Assembly: GCA_011389895.1 (NCBI GenBank) | Contig: JAABTN010000007.1 | Coordinates: 1 to 64,000 of the forward strand | Direction of reading: 5' to 3' | DNA from: Maritimibacter sp. | GTDB lineage: Bacteria; Pseudomonadota; Alphaproteobacteria; Rhodobacterales; Rhodobacteraceae | DNA length: 64,000 nucleotides | Shown here: positions 1 through 8,888 of the stretch, piece by piece | Position numbering within the stretch: the first letter of the stretch is position 1 | Layout: the number at the start of each line of letters is the position of its first letter | Notes under the pieces: model-generated | Database searches by the model: none | Seen by the model: the letters and a program-made list of their open reading frames with translations, nothing else | What the model was told of the DNA's origin: nothing | Position numbers and translations under genes: made by a program

Positions 1-1283
1 GGTATAACCGCGCGCTGCACGGCCTCACCGGCAAGCGCACGGAGCTTTCCGAATTTCACATCGACATCTCCGGCTATTCCTACGAGATCGGCGAGGAGTT
101 GGGGGATCATCTCTACCTCAACCCCAACGGGGTGAACCGGCTGTTCATCATCCTCACGGTCGAGCAAAAAACCGCGCCGCTGCTCAACGCCAAATTCTCG
201 ACCTCGCGCGGGATCCTGCGGCAGTTTATCGAGGGCAACGAGGCAAAGCTTTTCGCGCTGACCGCCCATGACGCGGTGGCGGGCGAATTGAACAATTCGG
301 TGTTCGATGCCAGCGATCCCGCGCGCCTTCTCGATATCCGCACCATCACCGTGAGCGCGGACACCACGCAGAGCCACGTGGAAAATGCCCGCAAGCTCGC
401 CGACAAGATCGAAGAATTTCAGACCGGCGAAGAGGCGTGGTTCGACGACGTGCTGATCGCCGAGATGATCGGGCTGGCCAAGAAAACCGGCGATGTGACC
501 CGTCAGCCCATCGACCTCGCGCGCCCAACCTATACGCAGGACAATTTCTGGACCGCACATTTCGGTGGGCTTTACGTGTTTCGCGACGTGTCGGAACCGG
601 CGGTCATCGCGGTCGGGGACAAGGCCGCGCTGGGCGAGATGCCGATCGAGACCACGCTGGATTTCAGCGACCGCAACGGGATCGCGGCGTTTCTTGAACT
701 CAATGAACTGGTGGAACCGATCATCAAGGCGCGGGGGGTCGATGGCGCCGCGATCCTGCGCCAAAAGATGGATTTCATCCTCGTGGATGCGGCGACCTCA
801 TCGGGGCTCGAAATGGAAGGGATGGACCATCGGTCGCTTCACCGGCTTGCGCAACGCATGGGTTCCGAGCTTCCGGAAGAGTTTCTGACGCTCAATCAAC
901 TGGTCCGATGGGCGCTCAACGGTGGCAAATGGCCCCGTATCGCGTCCGATGATGCGAGCTATTTCTACACCCTGCGCGCCCGGCCCGACCACCCGGACCG
1001 CGACCTGATCAACCAGATGCTGTCCGAGCTTGCCCCGCTCGACGTGCGGCAATTGTTCATCTGCCACAAGCAGGCCTTCTATGACGCCTACGCGGGCTGG
1101 CCGGACACCAAGAAGGATTATGTGGCCGAATTCCTCGCCCGCGATTATGCCGCCAACAAGGCGGGCGCGCGCGAGGCGCTGTTTGGCGGCGAAGAACCCG
1201 CGCCCAAGCCGGTGTCTTCCGCCGCGAAAGAGGATATAGTCGACATCGTTGGCCCATGGGGCGCGGTCAGGAGGTCATCATGA
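1..1283 (+). CDS. Conserved protein of unknown function, 5' partial (possibly DUF6638 family)
   Basis: The frame is open to the left edge of the window, so the true start is missing; about 426 residues remain. The sequence is soluble and mixed alpha/beta with no signal peptide or membrane segment, and I see no catalytic motif. Its overall look and its position before a two-TM small protein and a DUF1523 gene match a Rhodobacteraceae-restricted family that I believe is catalogued as DUF6638; that name is from memory. The stop overlaps the next start (ATGA), so the two are probably translationally coupled. A TTG at 99 could be read as a start, but the protein-like sequence continues upstream of it. 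Confidence 0.75.
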   Translation, partial: YNRALHGLTGKRTELSEFHIDISGYSYEIGEELGDHLYLNPNGVNRLFIILTVEQKTAPLLNAKFSTSRGILRQFIEGNEAKLFALTAHDAVAGELNNSVFDASDPARLLDIRTITVSADTTQSHVENARKLADKIEEFQTGEEAWFDDVLIAEMIGLAKKTGDVTRQPIDLARPTYTQDNFWTAHFGGLYVFRDVSEPAVIAVGDKAALGEMPIETTLDFSDRNGIAAFLELNELVEPIIKARGVDGAAILRQKMDFILVDAATSSGLEMEGMDHRSLHRLAQRMGSELPEEFLTLNQLVRWALNGGKWPRIASDDASYFYTLRARPDHPDRDLINQMLSELAPLDVRQLFICHKQAFYDAYAGWPDTKKDYVAEFLARDYAANKAGAREALFGGEEPAPKPVSSAAKEDIVDIVGPWGAVRRSS

Positions 1284-1555
1284 ATCTCATAAGGCTCATC
1301 GTATTCGGGTTCCTCTTTCTCTCGGTGATCTACCTCGCGGTGGCGTGGTATTCTCGGTCGGTCCGCCACGAGAAGCTGGAAAAGGAATGGGACGAGGATC
1401 ACCCCGATGGCGGCGACCGCGCCAAGCGCCAGACTTTCATCACCCAGGGCATGATCGACTACAACGACTCGATCCGGCCCAAGCTGCTCTTGCTCATCTA
1501 TATCGTGCCCATGCTGTTCGTAGGTGCGATCCTGTATATCACCAACGCGAATTGA
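1280..1555 (+). CDS. Small two-TM membrane protein, unknown function
   Basis: The 91-residue product starts at the ATG overlapping the previous stop, with AGGAGG about 6 bases upstream; this is preferred over an in-frame start 24 bases earlier. It has one hydrophobic segment at about residues 3-23, a charged central part rich in Glu, Asp, Lys and Arg, and a second hydrophobic segment at about 68-87. Both ends would lie on the same side of the inner membrane. It sits between a conserved cytoplasmic protein and a DUF1523 protein, all on one strand with 7 bases or fewer between genes, so the three form an operon. I do not recognise a function. Confidence 0.8.
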   Translation: MNLIRLIVFGFLFLSVIYLAVAWYSRSVRHEKLEKEWDEDHPDGGDRAKRQTFITQGMIDYNDSIRPKLLLLIYIVPMLFVGAILYITNAN

Positions 1556-1562
1556 GGCCGTC

Positions 1563-2243
1563 ATGCGCACCGTCCGCAACGTCATCCTGGGAATCATCGT
1601 CGTCGCCTTCGGGCTTCTCCTGCTCTACGTGCTGCCCCGCCACGACGTGGCCCGCATCACCGGGACCGAGATCATCCGGATGGATTTCTCGTCCCTGAAC
1701 CGGCCGTTCTATGCCCAATCCGACAGCGCCTCGGCCGAGTTGGCGACGCGCGATGTCCGGCTGATCAACACGGTGAAAAAGCGCACCATGCTGTTGGGCT
1801 TCATCCAGCGCGACAGCGAACGTGTCTTTGTCTACCGCAACGAAGACACCGGCTGGATCTGGCCGCCCTATTTCAAATTCGACTCCTCGGATCTACAGGC
1901 CGAAGCCTTGGCGAACGTGTCGGCTGCGGGCAACGAGCAATGGGTGGTCATCACCCGCTATGGCTGGCGCAACCGGTTCTTCACGATCTATCCGAACATG
2001 ATCGCGATCAAGCCGGTCGAGGGGCCCAATGTCACGGTGATCCCGTGGTTCAACATCTTCTTCTTCGTCGCGCTCTTTGCCGCCCTGCTCTTCCTGCGGG
2101 CCTTCTGGATCCAGTTTCGCGAACGCGCCATCGACCCGAAGCTCGAAGACACCCGCGATGCTTGGGACAAGGTCGATGCCTACGCCGACGAGAAACGCGG
2201 GCGGTTGTCGCGCTGGTGGAGAAGCTGGACCGGGAAGACATAG
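1563..2243 (+). CDS. DUF1523 family membrane protein
   Basis: The 226-residue product has an N-terminal membrane anchor (about residues 7-25), a soluble domain containing the stretch RNEDTGWIWPPYFKF, and a second TM segment near 165-185 followed by a charged cytoplasmic tail. The Trp/Pro/Tyr-rich middle is the hallmark I associate with DUF1523, a family common in Rhodobacterales with no known function. The chosen ATG lies 7 bases after the preceding stop; an earlier in-frame start would overlap that gene by about 30 bases and is less likely. It is the last gene of the three-gene operon. Confidence 0.8.
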   Translation: MRTVRNVILGIIVVAFGLLLLYVLPRHDVARITGTEIIRMDFSSLNRPFYAQSDSASAELATRDVRLINTVKKRTMLLGFIQRDSERVFVYRNEDTGWIWPPYFKFDSSDLQAEALANVSAAGNEQWVVITRYGWRNRFFTIYPNMIAIKPVEGPNVTVIPWFNIFFFVALFAALLFLRAFWIQFRERAIDPKLEDTRDAWDKVDAYADEKRGRLSRWWRSWTGKT

Positions 2244-2299
2244 CCGCGCGGACGACAGGAGCTGCGCAGGGCGTTTCGAAAAGCGTTTCGGAAAACATC

Positions 2300-2328
2300 T
2301 TGCACCTCAACCGGCGGGATTGTTTCAT
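2300..2328 (+). promoter_or_regulatory. Possible sigma-70 promoter for the ABC binding protein gene
   Basis: TTGCAC (2300-2305) is followed after 17 bases by TTTCAT (2323-2328), 34 bases before the start codon at 2363. The -10 match is modest, so this is a candidate only. The 119-base gap after the DUF1523 gene is the only room for a promoter of the transport gene. Confidence 0.35.
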
Positions 2329-2362
2329 GGGCCTGCCCCGTTCTGGGGCCGGAGGGAGACAT

Positions 2363-3832
2363 ATGACAAAGCTTTTCACGAGCGCCGCCGCGATCGCCCT
2401 GATCGCAGGCAGTGCCTTTGCCCAGCAAGACACCATCACGATCGGCATGCAGCTTGAGCCACCGAACCTCGACCCCACCGGGGGCGCTGCGGCGGCGATC
2501 GACGAGGTGGTCTATTCCAATATCTTCGAAGGCCTGACGCGCTTTGGCCCGGACGGGTCGATCCAGCCGGGGCTGGCCAGCGATTGGTCGGTGAATGACG
2601 ATGGCACGGTCTATACTTTCACGCTGCGCGATGGCGTGACCTTCCATGACGGCTCCGCGATGGACGCCGAAGATGTCATCTTCTCGCTCGACCGCGCCCG
2701 CGCGGAAGATTCAACCAATGCGCAAAAGGCGCTTTTTGCCGGGATCGAAAGCGTCGAGGCCCCCGATCCGCTGACCGTCGAGGTGACGTTGTCGGAACCC
2801 AACGGGAATTTCCCCTTCAACATGGCTTGGGGCGACGCGGTGATCGTTGCGCCCGAATCCATCGAAGAGGCCGCCACGGCGCCGGTCGGCACCGGGCCGT
2901 TCACCTTCACCGAATGGGTGCAGGGCGACCACGTGACGATCTCGCGCAACGACGCCTATTGGGGCGAGGCACCCGCGCTCGCCACCGCGACGTTCAAATT
3001 CATCTCGGATGGCAACGCCGCCTTCGCCGCGATGATGGCAGGCGACGTGGATGCCTTCCCGGTCTTTCCCGCCCCCGAGCTGATCAGCCAGTTCGAGGCA
3101 GACCCCCGGTTCACCGTGATCGAAGGGTCCACCGAAGGGGAAACCATTCTCGGCATGAACAACGCGCTCGCACCCTTGGACAACGTGAAGGTGCGGCGGG
3201 CCATCAGCCATGCGATCAACCGTCAGGACATCATCGACGGGGCCATGTTCGGCTACGGCACGCCCATCGGCACGCATTTCGCCCCGCACAACCCGGATTA
3301 CGTCGACCTGACCGATATGTCGGCGCATGACCCGGAGGCGGCAAAGGCGCTGTTGGCCGAGGCCGGGGTCGAGAACCTCACGCTTCGCCTGATGCTGCCG
3401 CCCCCGACCTATGCCCGCCGGGGGGGCGAGATCATCGCGGCGCAGCTTCGCGATGTCGGGATCGAAACCGAGATTTCCAACCTCGAATGGGCGCAATGGC
3501 TGGAACAGGTGTTCAAGGGCAAGGATTTCGATCTTACCATCGTGAGCCATACCGAGCCTGCCGACATCAACATCTACGCGCGGCCCGAGTATTACTTCCA
3601 GTATGACAATGCCGACTTCCAGGCCTTGATCGAGGATCTCGCGGTCGAGAGCGACCCGGCAAAACGGAGCGAGATGAACAAGACGGCGCAGCGCACCATC
3701 GCGGAGGATTACGTGAATGGCTACCTGTTCCAGCTTGCCAAGGTCGGTGTCGCCAATGCCAAGATCGAAGGGCTTTGGGAGAACGCCCCGACGCAGGCCA
3801 ACGACCTGACCGAGGTGCGCTGGGTCGACTGA
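2363..3832 (+). CDS. ABC transporter substrate-binding protein, family 5 (peptide/nickel type)
   Basis: The 489-residue precursor binds the substrate in the periplasm and delivers it to the permeases encoded at 4075-5840. It has a signal peptide (residues 1-20, cleavage after AFA), then the solute-binding family 5 fold, with the typical LEPPNLDPT opening, a YSNIFEGL segment and a SDWSVNDDGTVYTFTLRDGV segment. Length fits DppA/OppA-like proteins. The start at 2363 has GGAGGGAG just upstream and places the signal peptide exactly at the N-terminus; an open frame extends upstream but is not plausible as protein. A terminator follows directly, separating this gene from the membrane components, which commonly allows the binding protein to be made in excess. 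The ligand cannot be told from sequence. Confidence 0.93.
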   Translation: MTKLFTSAAAIALIAGSAFAQQDTITIGMQLEPPNLDPTGGAAAAIDEVVYSNIFEGLTRFGPDGSIQPGLASDWSVNDDGTVYTFTLRDGVTFHDGSAMDAEDVIFSLDRARAEDSTNAQKALFAGIESVEAPDPLTVEVTLSEPNGNFPFNMAWGDAVIVAPESIEEAATAPVGTGPFTFTEWVQGDHVTISRNDAYWGEAPALATATFKFISDGNAAFAAMMAGDVDAFPVFPAPELISQFEADPRFTVIEGSTEGETILGMNNALAPLDNVKVRRAISHAINRQDIIDGAMFGYGTPIGTHFAPHNPDYVDLTDMSAHDPEAAKALLAEAGVENLTLRLMLPPPTYARRGGEIIAAQLRDVGIETEISNLEWAQWLEQVFKGKDFDLTIVSHTEPADINIYARPEYYFQYDNADFQALIEDLAVESDPAKRSEMNKTAQRTIAEDYVNGYLFQLAKVGVANAKIEGLWENAPTQANDLTEVRWVD

Positions 3833-3852
3833 TTCTGGACCAAATCGGAACG

Positions 3853-3880
3853 AAAAGGGCGCCTCCGGGCGCCCTTTTTT
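3853..3880 (+). terminator. Rho-independent terminator after the binding protein gene
   Basis: AAAAGGGCGCC, a TCCG loop, GGCGCCC and a run of six T form a classic stem plus T-tract, 20 bases after the stop codon. Confidence 0.9.
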
Positions 3881-3927
3881 GTGGCCAACGGCGCGCGCTG
3901 ACGCGCGCACATGTTTGATTGCGTTCG

Positions 3928-3975
3928 GGCCACGCGGGCCTTGGAGGATCCTCCTCCAAACCTCCGGGGATATTT
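3928..3975 (-). repeat. Intergenic two-hairpin repeat, copy 1 (AAATA-box element)
   Basis: Read on the minus strand, the box AAATATCCCCGGAGG (3975-3961) is followed by a hairpin with 7-bp arms (TTGGAGG/CCTCCAA, 3941-3959) and a short second hairpin (GGCC-N5-GGCC, 3928-3940). The same order of box, hairpin and hairpin occurs at 14091-14159 and 19480-19550. It lies in the 194-base gap between the binding protein terminator and the permease gene. Confidence 0.55.
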
Positions 3976-4074
3976 CGGGACCGGAAACCGGGATCAAGGG
4001 CCGGCGCGTGTCAACGGCGATCATTCTGTCGATCCCCCCTTTCGCCGGCCCGCGCAGCATCCTAACGTCGCCGC

Positions 4075-5022
4075 ATGCTGCGCTTCGTCTTGACCCGGTT
4101 CGTTTCGCTCACCCTGAGCCTCATCGTTGCCTCGCTGGTGATCTTCGCGGTGATCGAAATCATCCCCGGCGATCCGGCGAGCTATATGCTGGGTCTCAAT
4201 GCCTCGCCCGACGCGGTGGCGGCGCTGCGCGATCAGCTTGGTTTGAACGAAAGCCTTGCCCTGCGCTACGTCGATTGGGTCGGCGGCATGGTGACCGGGG
4301 ATTTCGGTCTGTCCTATACCTACAAGGTGCCGGTGTCGGACCTGGTCATGCAAAGGCTCTGGGTGTCGCTGCCGCTTGCGATTTATGCGCTGGTGCTCTC
4401 GACGCTCATCGCCATTCCTGTGGGCTTGATCGCGGCGGCGAAACGGGGCAGCGCCACGGACTATTCGATCATGGGGGCCACGCAGCTTGGTATTGCCGTG
4501 CCGAATTTCTGGTTCGCCATGCTGCTTGTCTTGGTTTTCGCCGTGACATTGCGCTGGTTCTCGGCAGGGGGATTTCCGGGTTGGGACGCGGGCTTCTGGC
4601 TCGCCCTGAAATCGCTGACTTTACCCGCCATCGCACTCGCCCTGCCCCAGGCGTCGATCCTCGCACGCGTGATGCGCTCGGCCCTGATCGAAACGCTGGG
4701 CGAGGATTACATACGCACCGCGCGGGCCAAGGGGCTGTCGCGGCGGCAGGCCACGGTGCGGCACGCGCTGCGCAACGCGATGATCCCGGTGCTCACAATC
4801 ATCGGGCTTCAGTTTTCATTCCTGCTCGCGGGCGCGATCATCATCGAGAACGTCTTTTTCCTGCCCGGTCTCGGGCGGTTGATCTTCCAAGGCATCACCC
4901 AGCGTGACCTGATCGTGGTCGAAAGCCTCGTGATGCTGCTGGTCTTCGCGGTGATCCTGGTCACCTTTCTCGTCGACATCGCCTATGCCGCCGTCGACCC
5001 GCGTCTGAGGCGCGGGCGATGA
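4075..5022 (+). CDS. ABC transporter permease, DppB type
   Basis: The 315-residue inner-membrane protein has an N-terminal TM segment, the N-terminal region typical of DppB/OppB permeases (IPGDPASYMLG), and a binding-protein-dependent transport domain with about six TM helices. The coupling loop is visible as EDYIRTARAKGLSRRQATVRHALRNA, given here as two motifs: EDYIRTARAKGLS and RHALRNAMIPV. It pairs with the DppC-like permease that begins in an ATGA overlap. There is no convincing ribosome binding site before the ATG, so translation may be leaderless or from a weak site. The upstream 100 bases carry the repeat element. Confidence 0.93.
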   Translation: MLRFVLTRFVSLTLSLIVASLVIFAVIEIIPGDPASYMLGLNASPDAVAALRDQLGLNESLALRYVDWVGGMVTGDFGLSYTYKVPVSDLVMQRLWVSLPLAIYALVLSTLIAIPVGLIAAAKRGSATDYSIMGATQLGIAVPNFWFAMLLVLVFAVTLRWFSAGGFPGWDAGFWLALKSLTLPAIALALPQASILARVMRSALIETLGEDYIRTARAKGLSRRQATVRHALRNAMIPVLTIIGLQFSFLLAGAIIIENVFFLPGLGRLIFQGITQRDLIVVESLVMLLVFAVILVTFLVDIAYAAVDPRLRRGR

Positions 5023-5840
5023 AGCTGCCCCTCCAACTCATCCTCGGGGCGCTGCTGTCGGTGTTCTTCATCGTTGCCGCAGTGCTGAGTTTCCTGTGGG
5101 TTCCGCATGACGTGACCACGCTTGCCATCACGCAGAAGCTTCAGGCCCCCTCGGGCACCTATTGGCTTGGCACCGATCACCTTGGCCGCGACACGTTATC
5201 GCTTCTGATGGTGGGCGCACGCACGTCGATCGCTGTGGCGGTCGTGGCGGTCGGGGTCGGCATGGCGGTGGGTGTGCCTTTGGGCCTCATGGCGGCGGCG
5301 AACCGGGGCAGCCTGATCGACGAGGTGATCATGCGGGGCAACGACCTTATCTTCGCCTTCCCGTCGCTGGTCATCGCCATCCTGATCACGGCGGTCTTCG
5401 GCCCCTCGGCGGTCAACGCCATCCTTGCCATCAGCATCTTCAACATCCCCGTTTTCGCGCGCGTCACACGGGGCGGGGCGTTGTCGATCTGGACGCTCGA
5501 TTACATCCTCGCCGCCCGGGTGGCGGGTAAGGGACGCCTGCGCATCTCGGTCGAGCATATCCTGCCAAATATCCTCAACCTGCTGATCGTGCAGGGCACG
5601 ATCCAGTTTTCTCTCGGTATTCTCGCCGAAGCCGCGCTGTCTTATGTCGGGCTGGGCGCGCAACCGCCAACCCCATCTTGGGGCCGAATGCTCGCCGAAG
5701 CGCAAACCATGATCTACACCGATCCGCGTCTCGCGATCCTTCCCGGTCTTGCCATCGTGGCGATGGTTCTAGGGCTGAACCTGATGGGCGACGGGCTTCG
5801 CGATCTGACCGACCCGCGTGTGCGCAGGACACGCGCATGA
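5019..5840 (+). CDS. ABC transporter permease, DppC type
   Basis: The 273-residue membrane protein has one N-terminal TM helix, the LGTDHLGRD motif diagnostic of DppC/OppC permeases at about residues 48-56, and five further hydrophobic helices. It starts inside the stop of the DppB-like gene and ends inside the start of the ATPase gene, both through ATGA overlaps, so the three are made as one unit. The ABC-coupling loop is less canonical than usual (LDYILAARVAGKGRLRISVE region: LDYILAARVAGKG then RISVEHILPN). Function follows the partner genes: import of a peptide-like or other small substrate. Confidence 0.93.
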   Translation: MKLPLQLILGALLSVFFIVAAVLSFLWVPHDVTTLAITQKLQAPSGTYWLGTDHLGRDTLSLLMVGARTSIAVAVVAVGVGMAVGVPLGLMAAANRGSLIDEVIMRGNDLIFAFPSLVIAILITAVFGPSAVNAILAISIFNIPVFARVTRGGALSIWTLDYILAARVAGKGRLRISVEHILPNILNLLIVQGTIQFSLGILAEAALSYVGLGAQPPTPSWGRMLAEAQTMIYTDPRLAILPGLAIVAMVLGLNLMGDGLRDLTDPRVRRTRA

Positions 5841-7420
5841 TCGCGCTCGAAACCCTTTCGGTGTCGATCCACGGCACCCCGATCCTGCGCAACGTGGACT
5901 TGGGTCTTGAGACCGGCAAGATCACCGGGCTGGTCGGTGAAAGCGGGTCGGGAAAATCCATGACCGCGCTGGCCATCATGGGGTTGCTTCCCAATGGGGC
6001 CGAGGTATCGGGCCACGTGCGGCTTGGTGATGAAGACCTTCTCTCCCTGCGCGAAACGCGCCTGTGTGCCATTCGCGGCAACCGCATCGGCATGATCTTT
6101 CAAGAGCCGATGACAGCGCTGAACCCGGTGAAGACCATCGGGGACCAGGTGACCGAGACGCTTCTGATCCATGGCCGCGCCACCCGCCGCGAGGCGCGCG
6201 ATATCGCCACCGACAAGCTCGCCCGCGTGGGTCTTGGCCAGACACCGCTGTCGCGGTTCCCGCATGAGCTGTCGGGCGGCCAACGACAGCGCGTTGCCAT
6301 CGCCATGGCCATCGCGCTCCACCCCGATCTGCTCATCGCGGATGAGCCGACCACGGCGCTCGACGTCACGACGCAGGCGCAAATCCTCGACCTGATCCGT
6401 GACATCGTGACGGAAGAGGGGATGTCGCTTTTGCTCATCACCCATGATCTCGCGGTCGTTGCCGGGATGACCGACCACACCGCCGTGATGAAAGAGGGCG
6501 AGATCGTGGAACAGGGGGAAACCGAAACCCTGTTTCGGACCATGTCGCACCCCTATACCAAGGCGCTGTTGAAGGCGTCGTCGCATCAGCCCGAGCGCCC
6601 GCCTTTGCCGGTTCAGGACCCGATCCTGACCGGTGAAGGCGTGATCCGCGACTACCGCACGCCGCGCCCATCGCTCTTTGCAGCCCCCGGCAGGTTTCGC
6701 GCGGTGAACGCGGTCAGCTTCACCTTGGGCAAGGGCGAAAGCCTCGGTCTGGTCGGGGAATCGGGGTGTGGCAAATCCACCCTGACCCGCGCCATCCTTG
6801 GTCTCGACCCGATCCAGGGTGGCACCATCACAGCCTTTGGTCACAGGGTCGGGCCGGGGTTTCCCAACGCATTGCGCTCCGGTATCCAGGTCGTGTTCCA
6901 GGACCCCTACGGGTCGTTCAACCCGCGCTGGACCGTCGAACGGCTTGTGGCCGAGCCCTTTCACCTGATGCCCTCGCCCCCCGCCGACCGCCGCGCGCGG
7001 GTGGCCGAAGCGCTTGCCGACGTGGGGATCGAGCCGACCGCGATGGACCGTTTCATCCACGAATTTTCCGGCGGTCAGCGTCAGCGCATCGCGATCGCGC
7101 GCGCGCTCATCACCAAGCCCGAGCTCATCGTGCTGGACGAAGCGGTTTCGGCGCTTGACGTTTCGGTGCGTGCCCAAGTGCTCGACCTGATCGCGAAGTT
7201 GCAGGCAGAGCATGGGCTAAGCTACATCTTCATCTCCCATGACTTGTCGGTCGTGCGCGCCATCACCGACCGGGTCATGGTCATGCGCGAAGGCGAGATT
7301 GTCGAAACCGGGGCGACCGAGGCGGTGTTTTCCAACCCGCAGCACCCCTATACCCGCACCCTGATCGCGGCGACCCCGCAGATCCCCGAAGACTGGCAGG
7401 AGAAGGCGAAACATGCGTGA
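5837..7420 (+). CDS. Fused double ATP-binding protein of the peptide-type ABC importer (DppD-DppF fusion)
   Basis: The 527-residue protein carries two complete nucleotide-binding domains. Domain 1 has Walker A GESGSGKS (about 34-41), signature LSGGQRQRVAIA and Walker B LLIADEPTTALD. Domain 2 has Walker A GESGCGKST (307-315), signature FSGGQRQRIAIARAL and Walker B LIVLDEAVSALD with the catalytic Glu kept. Both retain the H-loop His (LLITHDL, FISHDL). E. coli DppD and DppF are separate proteins; fusions like this are common in alphaproteobacteria. The start is the ATGA overlap with the permease. The stop overlaps the aldehyde dehydrogenase start by 8 bases, tying that enzyme to the transporter. 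Confidence 0.93.
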   Translation: MIALETLSVSIHGTPILRNVDLGLETGKITGLVGESGSGKSMTALAIMGLLPNGAEVSGHVRLGDEDLLSLRETRLCAIRGNRIGMIFQEPMTALNPVKTIGDQVTETLLIHGRATRREARDIATDKLARVGLGQTPLSRFPHELSGGQRQRVAIAMAIALHPDLLIADEPTTALDVTTQAQILDLIRDIVTEEGMSLLLITHDLAVVAGMTDHTAVMKEGEIVEQGETETLFRTMSHPYTKALLKASSHQPERPPLPVQDPILTGEGVIRDYRTPRPSLFAAPGRFRAVNAVSFTLGKGESLGLVGESGCGKSTLTRAILGLDPIQGGTITAFGHRVGPGFPNALRSGIQVVFQDPYGSFNPRWTVERLVAEPFHLMPSPPADRRARVAEALADVGIEPTAMDRFIHEFSGGQRQRIAIARALITKPELIVLDEAVSALDVSVRAQVLDLIAKLQAEHGLSYIFISHDLSVVRAITDRVMVMREGEIVETGATEAVFSNPQHPYTRTLIAATPQIPEDWQEKAKHA

Positions 7421-8864
7421 ACACCTTTGGTATGATGCCACACAGGTTCACATCGGCGGCGCGTGGCGCGCGCCCACGGGTGGTGGGCAGCTTGATCTAG
7501 AAGACCCCTCGACCGGCGATTTGATCGGAACCATCGCACGCGGCACTGCAGACGACATCGACGCGGCTGTCATGGCGGCACAGGCGGCGCTTTCGGGCAA
7601 CTGGGGGAGCATGAGCGCGGTGGAACGGGGGCGTATCCTCACCCGCATCGGCCTGTTGGTGCAGGACAGGATCGAGGCGCTGACGATCATCGAGGCGACC
7701 GACGTGGGCAAACCTCTGACCCAAGCGCGCAACGATGCGCTGGCGCTGGCGCGTTACATGGAGTTCTACGGTGGGGCGGCGGACAAGATCATGGGGGAAA
7801 CGATCCCCTATCTCGATGGTTACACGGTTTATACCTTGCGCGAACCGCATGGCGTGACCGGCCATATCGTGCCGTGGAATTACCCGATGCAGATCATCGG
7901 GCGCAGCGTTGGCGCAGCACTTGCCATGGGCAACGCCTGTGTTTTGAAACCAGCGGAAGAAGCCTGTCTCACCGCCTTGGCTTTCGTGGCCATTGCCGAA
8001 GAGGCGGGCTTGCCGCCCGGGGCCCTGAACGTGGTGCCGGGGCTGGGCGAAGAAGCAGGCGCGGCGCTCGCCGCCCACCCCGGCGTGCATCACGTCAGCT
8101 TCACCGGCTCGGTCGCCACCGGCGAGAAGGTGCAGGCGGCGGCCGCGAAAAACGTCACCCCGGTGACGCTGGAGCTTGGGGGCAAATCGCCACAGATCGT
8201 GTTCGACGACGCCGACCTCGACGCGGCGCTTCCATTTCTCGTCGGGGCCTGCATCCAGAACGCGGGCCAAACCTGCTCGGCCTCATCGCGGGTTCTGATC
8301 CAGCGTGGCATTTACGACGACCTCGTCACGCGCATGGCCGACCGGTATCGCACCATGACCTCGGCCCCTGCCCGGCTTGACGCCAACCTCGGCCCGCTGA
8401 TCTCGGCCCGCCAGAAACAGATCGTCGAAGGCTACATCGCGAAAGGGGCCGATCTGCGGCTGGCCGGACAGGGCATTGTCGCGCCCGATGCCCCGGCCAC
8501 CGGCCATTACGTGCCCGCCACCCTGTTTGCCGATGTGCCCCCGGACCACTCGCTTGCACGAGACGAGATTTTCGGACCCGTGCAGGTCGCCATCCCGTTT
8601 GAAGATGAAGACGACGCGGTCAGGATCGCCAATGGCACCGATTACGGTCTTGTCGCCAGCGTCTGGACCGATAACGGGGCTCGCCAGATGCGCATGGCCA
8701 AGGCGATCCGGGCCGGACAGGTGTTCATCAACAACTACGGCGCGGGCGGGGGTGTCGAGCTTCCATTCGGTGGCGTAGGGAAATCCGGGCACGGGCGCGA
8801 AAAGGGGTTCGAGGCCCTCTATGGCTTCTCAACCCTGAAGACCGTCGCCGCGCGCCATGGCTGA
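7413..8864 (+). CDS. NAD(P)-dependent aldehyde dehydrogenase, betaine/amino-aldehyde type
   Basis: The 483-residue enzyme should oxidise an aldehyde to the acid in the cytoplasm. Catalytic residues are present: Asn155 in VPWNYP, Glu254 in LELGGKSP, Cys288 in NAGQTCSASSR. The tail (GGGVELPFGGVGKSGHGREKG) is typical: VELPFGGVGKSGHGREKG. The sequence is closest in flavour to betaine-aldehyde and gamma-aminobutyraldehyde dehydrogenases. It begins within the last codons of the ABC ATPase gene (8-base overlap), so it is almost certainly cotranscribed with the importer, and its substrate is likely derived from the imported compound. The exact aldehyde is not determined. Confidence 0.9.
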   Translation: MREHLWYDATQVHIGGAWRAPTGGGQLDLEDPSTGDLIGTIARGTADDIDAAVMAAQAALSGNWGSMSAVERGRILTRIGLLVQDRIEALTIIEATDVGKPLTQARNDALALARYMEFYGGAADKIMGETIPYLDGYTVYTLREPHGVTGHIVPWNYPMQIIGRSVGAALAMGNACVLKPAEEACLTALAFVAIAEEAGLPPGALNVVPGLGEEAGAALAAHPGVHHVSFTGSVATGEKVQAAAAKNVTPVTLELGGKSPQIVFDDADLDAALPFLVGACIQNAGQTCSASSRVLIQRGIYDDLVTRMADRYRTMTSAPARLDANLGPLISARQKQIVEGYIAKGADLRLAGQGIVAPDAPATGHYVPATLFADVPPDHSLARDEIFGPVQVAIPFEDEDDAVRIANGTDYGLVASVWTDNGARQMRMAKAIRAGQVFINNYGAGGGVELPFGGVGKSGHGREKGFEALYGFSTLKTVAARHG

Positions 8865-8888
8865 CAAATCTCGCCTGGGGCGCCGGAT

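Noticed and set aside
2711-4060. A 449-codon open frame on the minus strand opposite the ABC binding protein
   Set aside because: It mirrors the codon pattern of the real gene; the plus-strand product has a signal peptide and clear family motifs, while the minus-strand product has none.
5714-7213. A 499-codon open frame antisense to the double ATPase
   Set aside because: Its protein is His/Arg/Asp/Gly-rich without domains, as expected for the reverse of a GC-rich gene. The forward product has every ABC motif.
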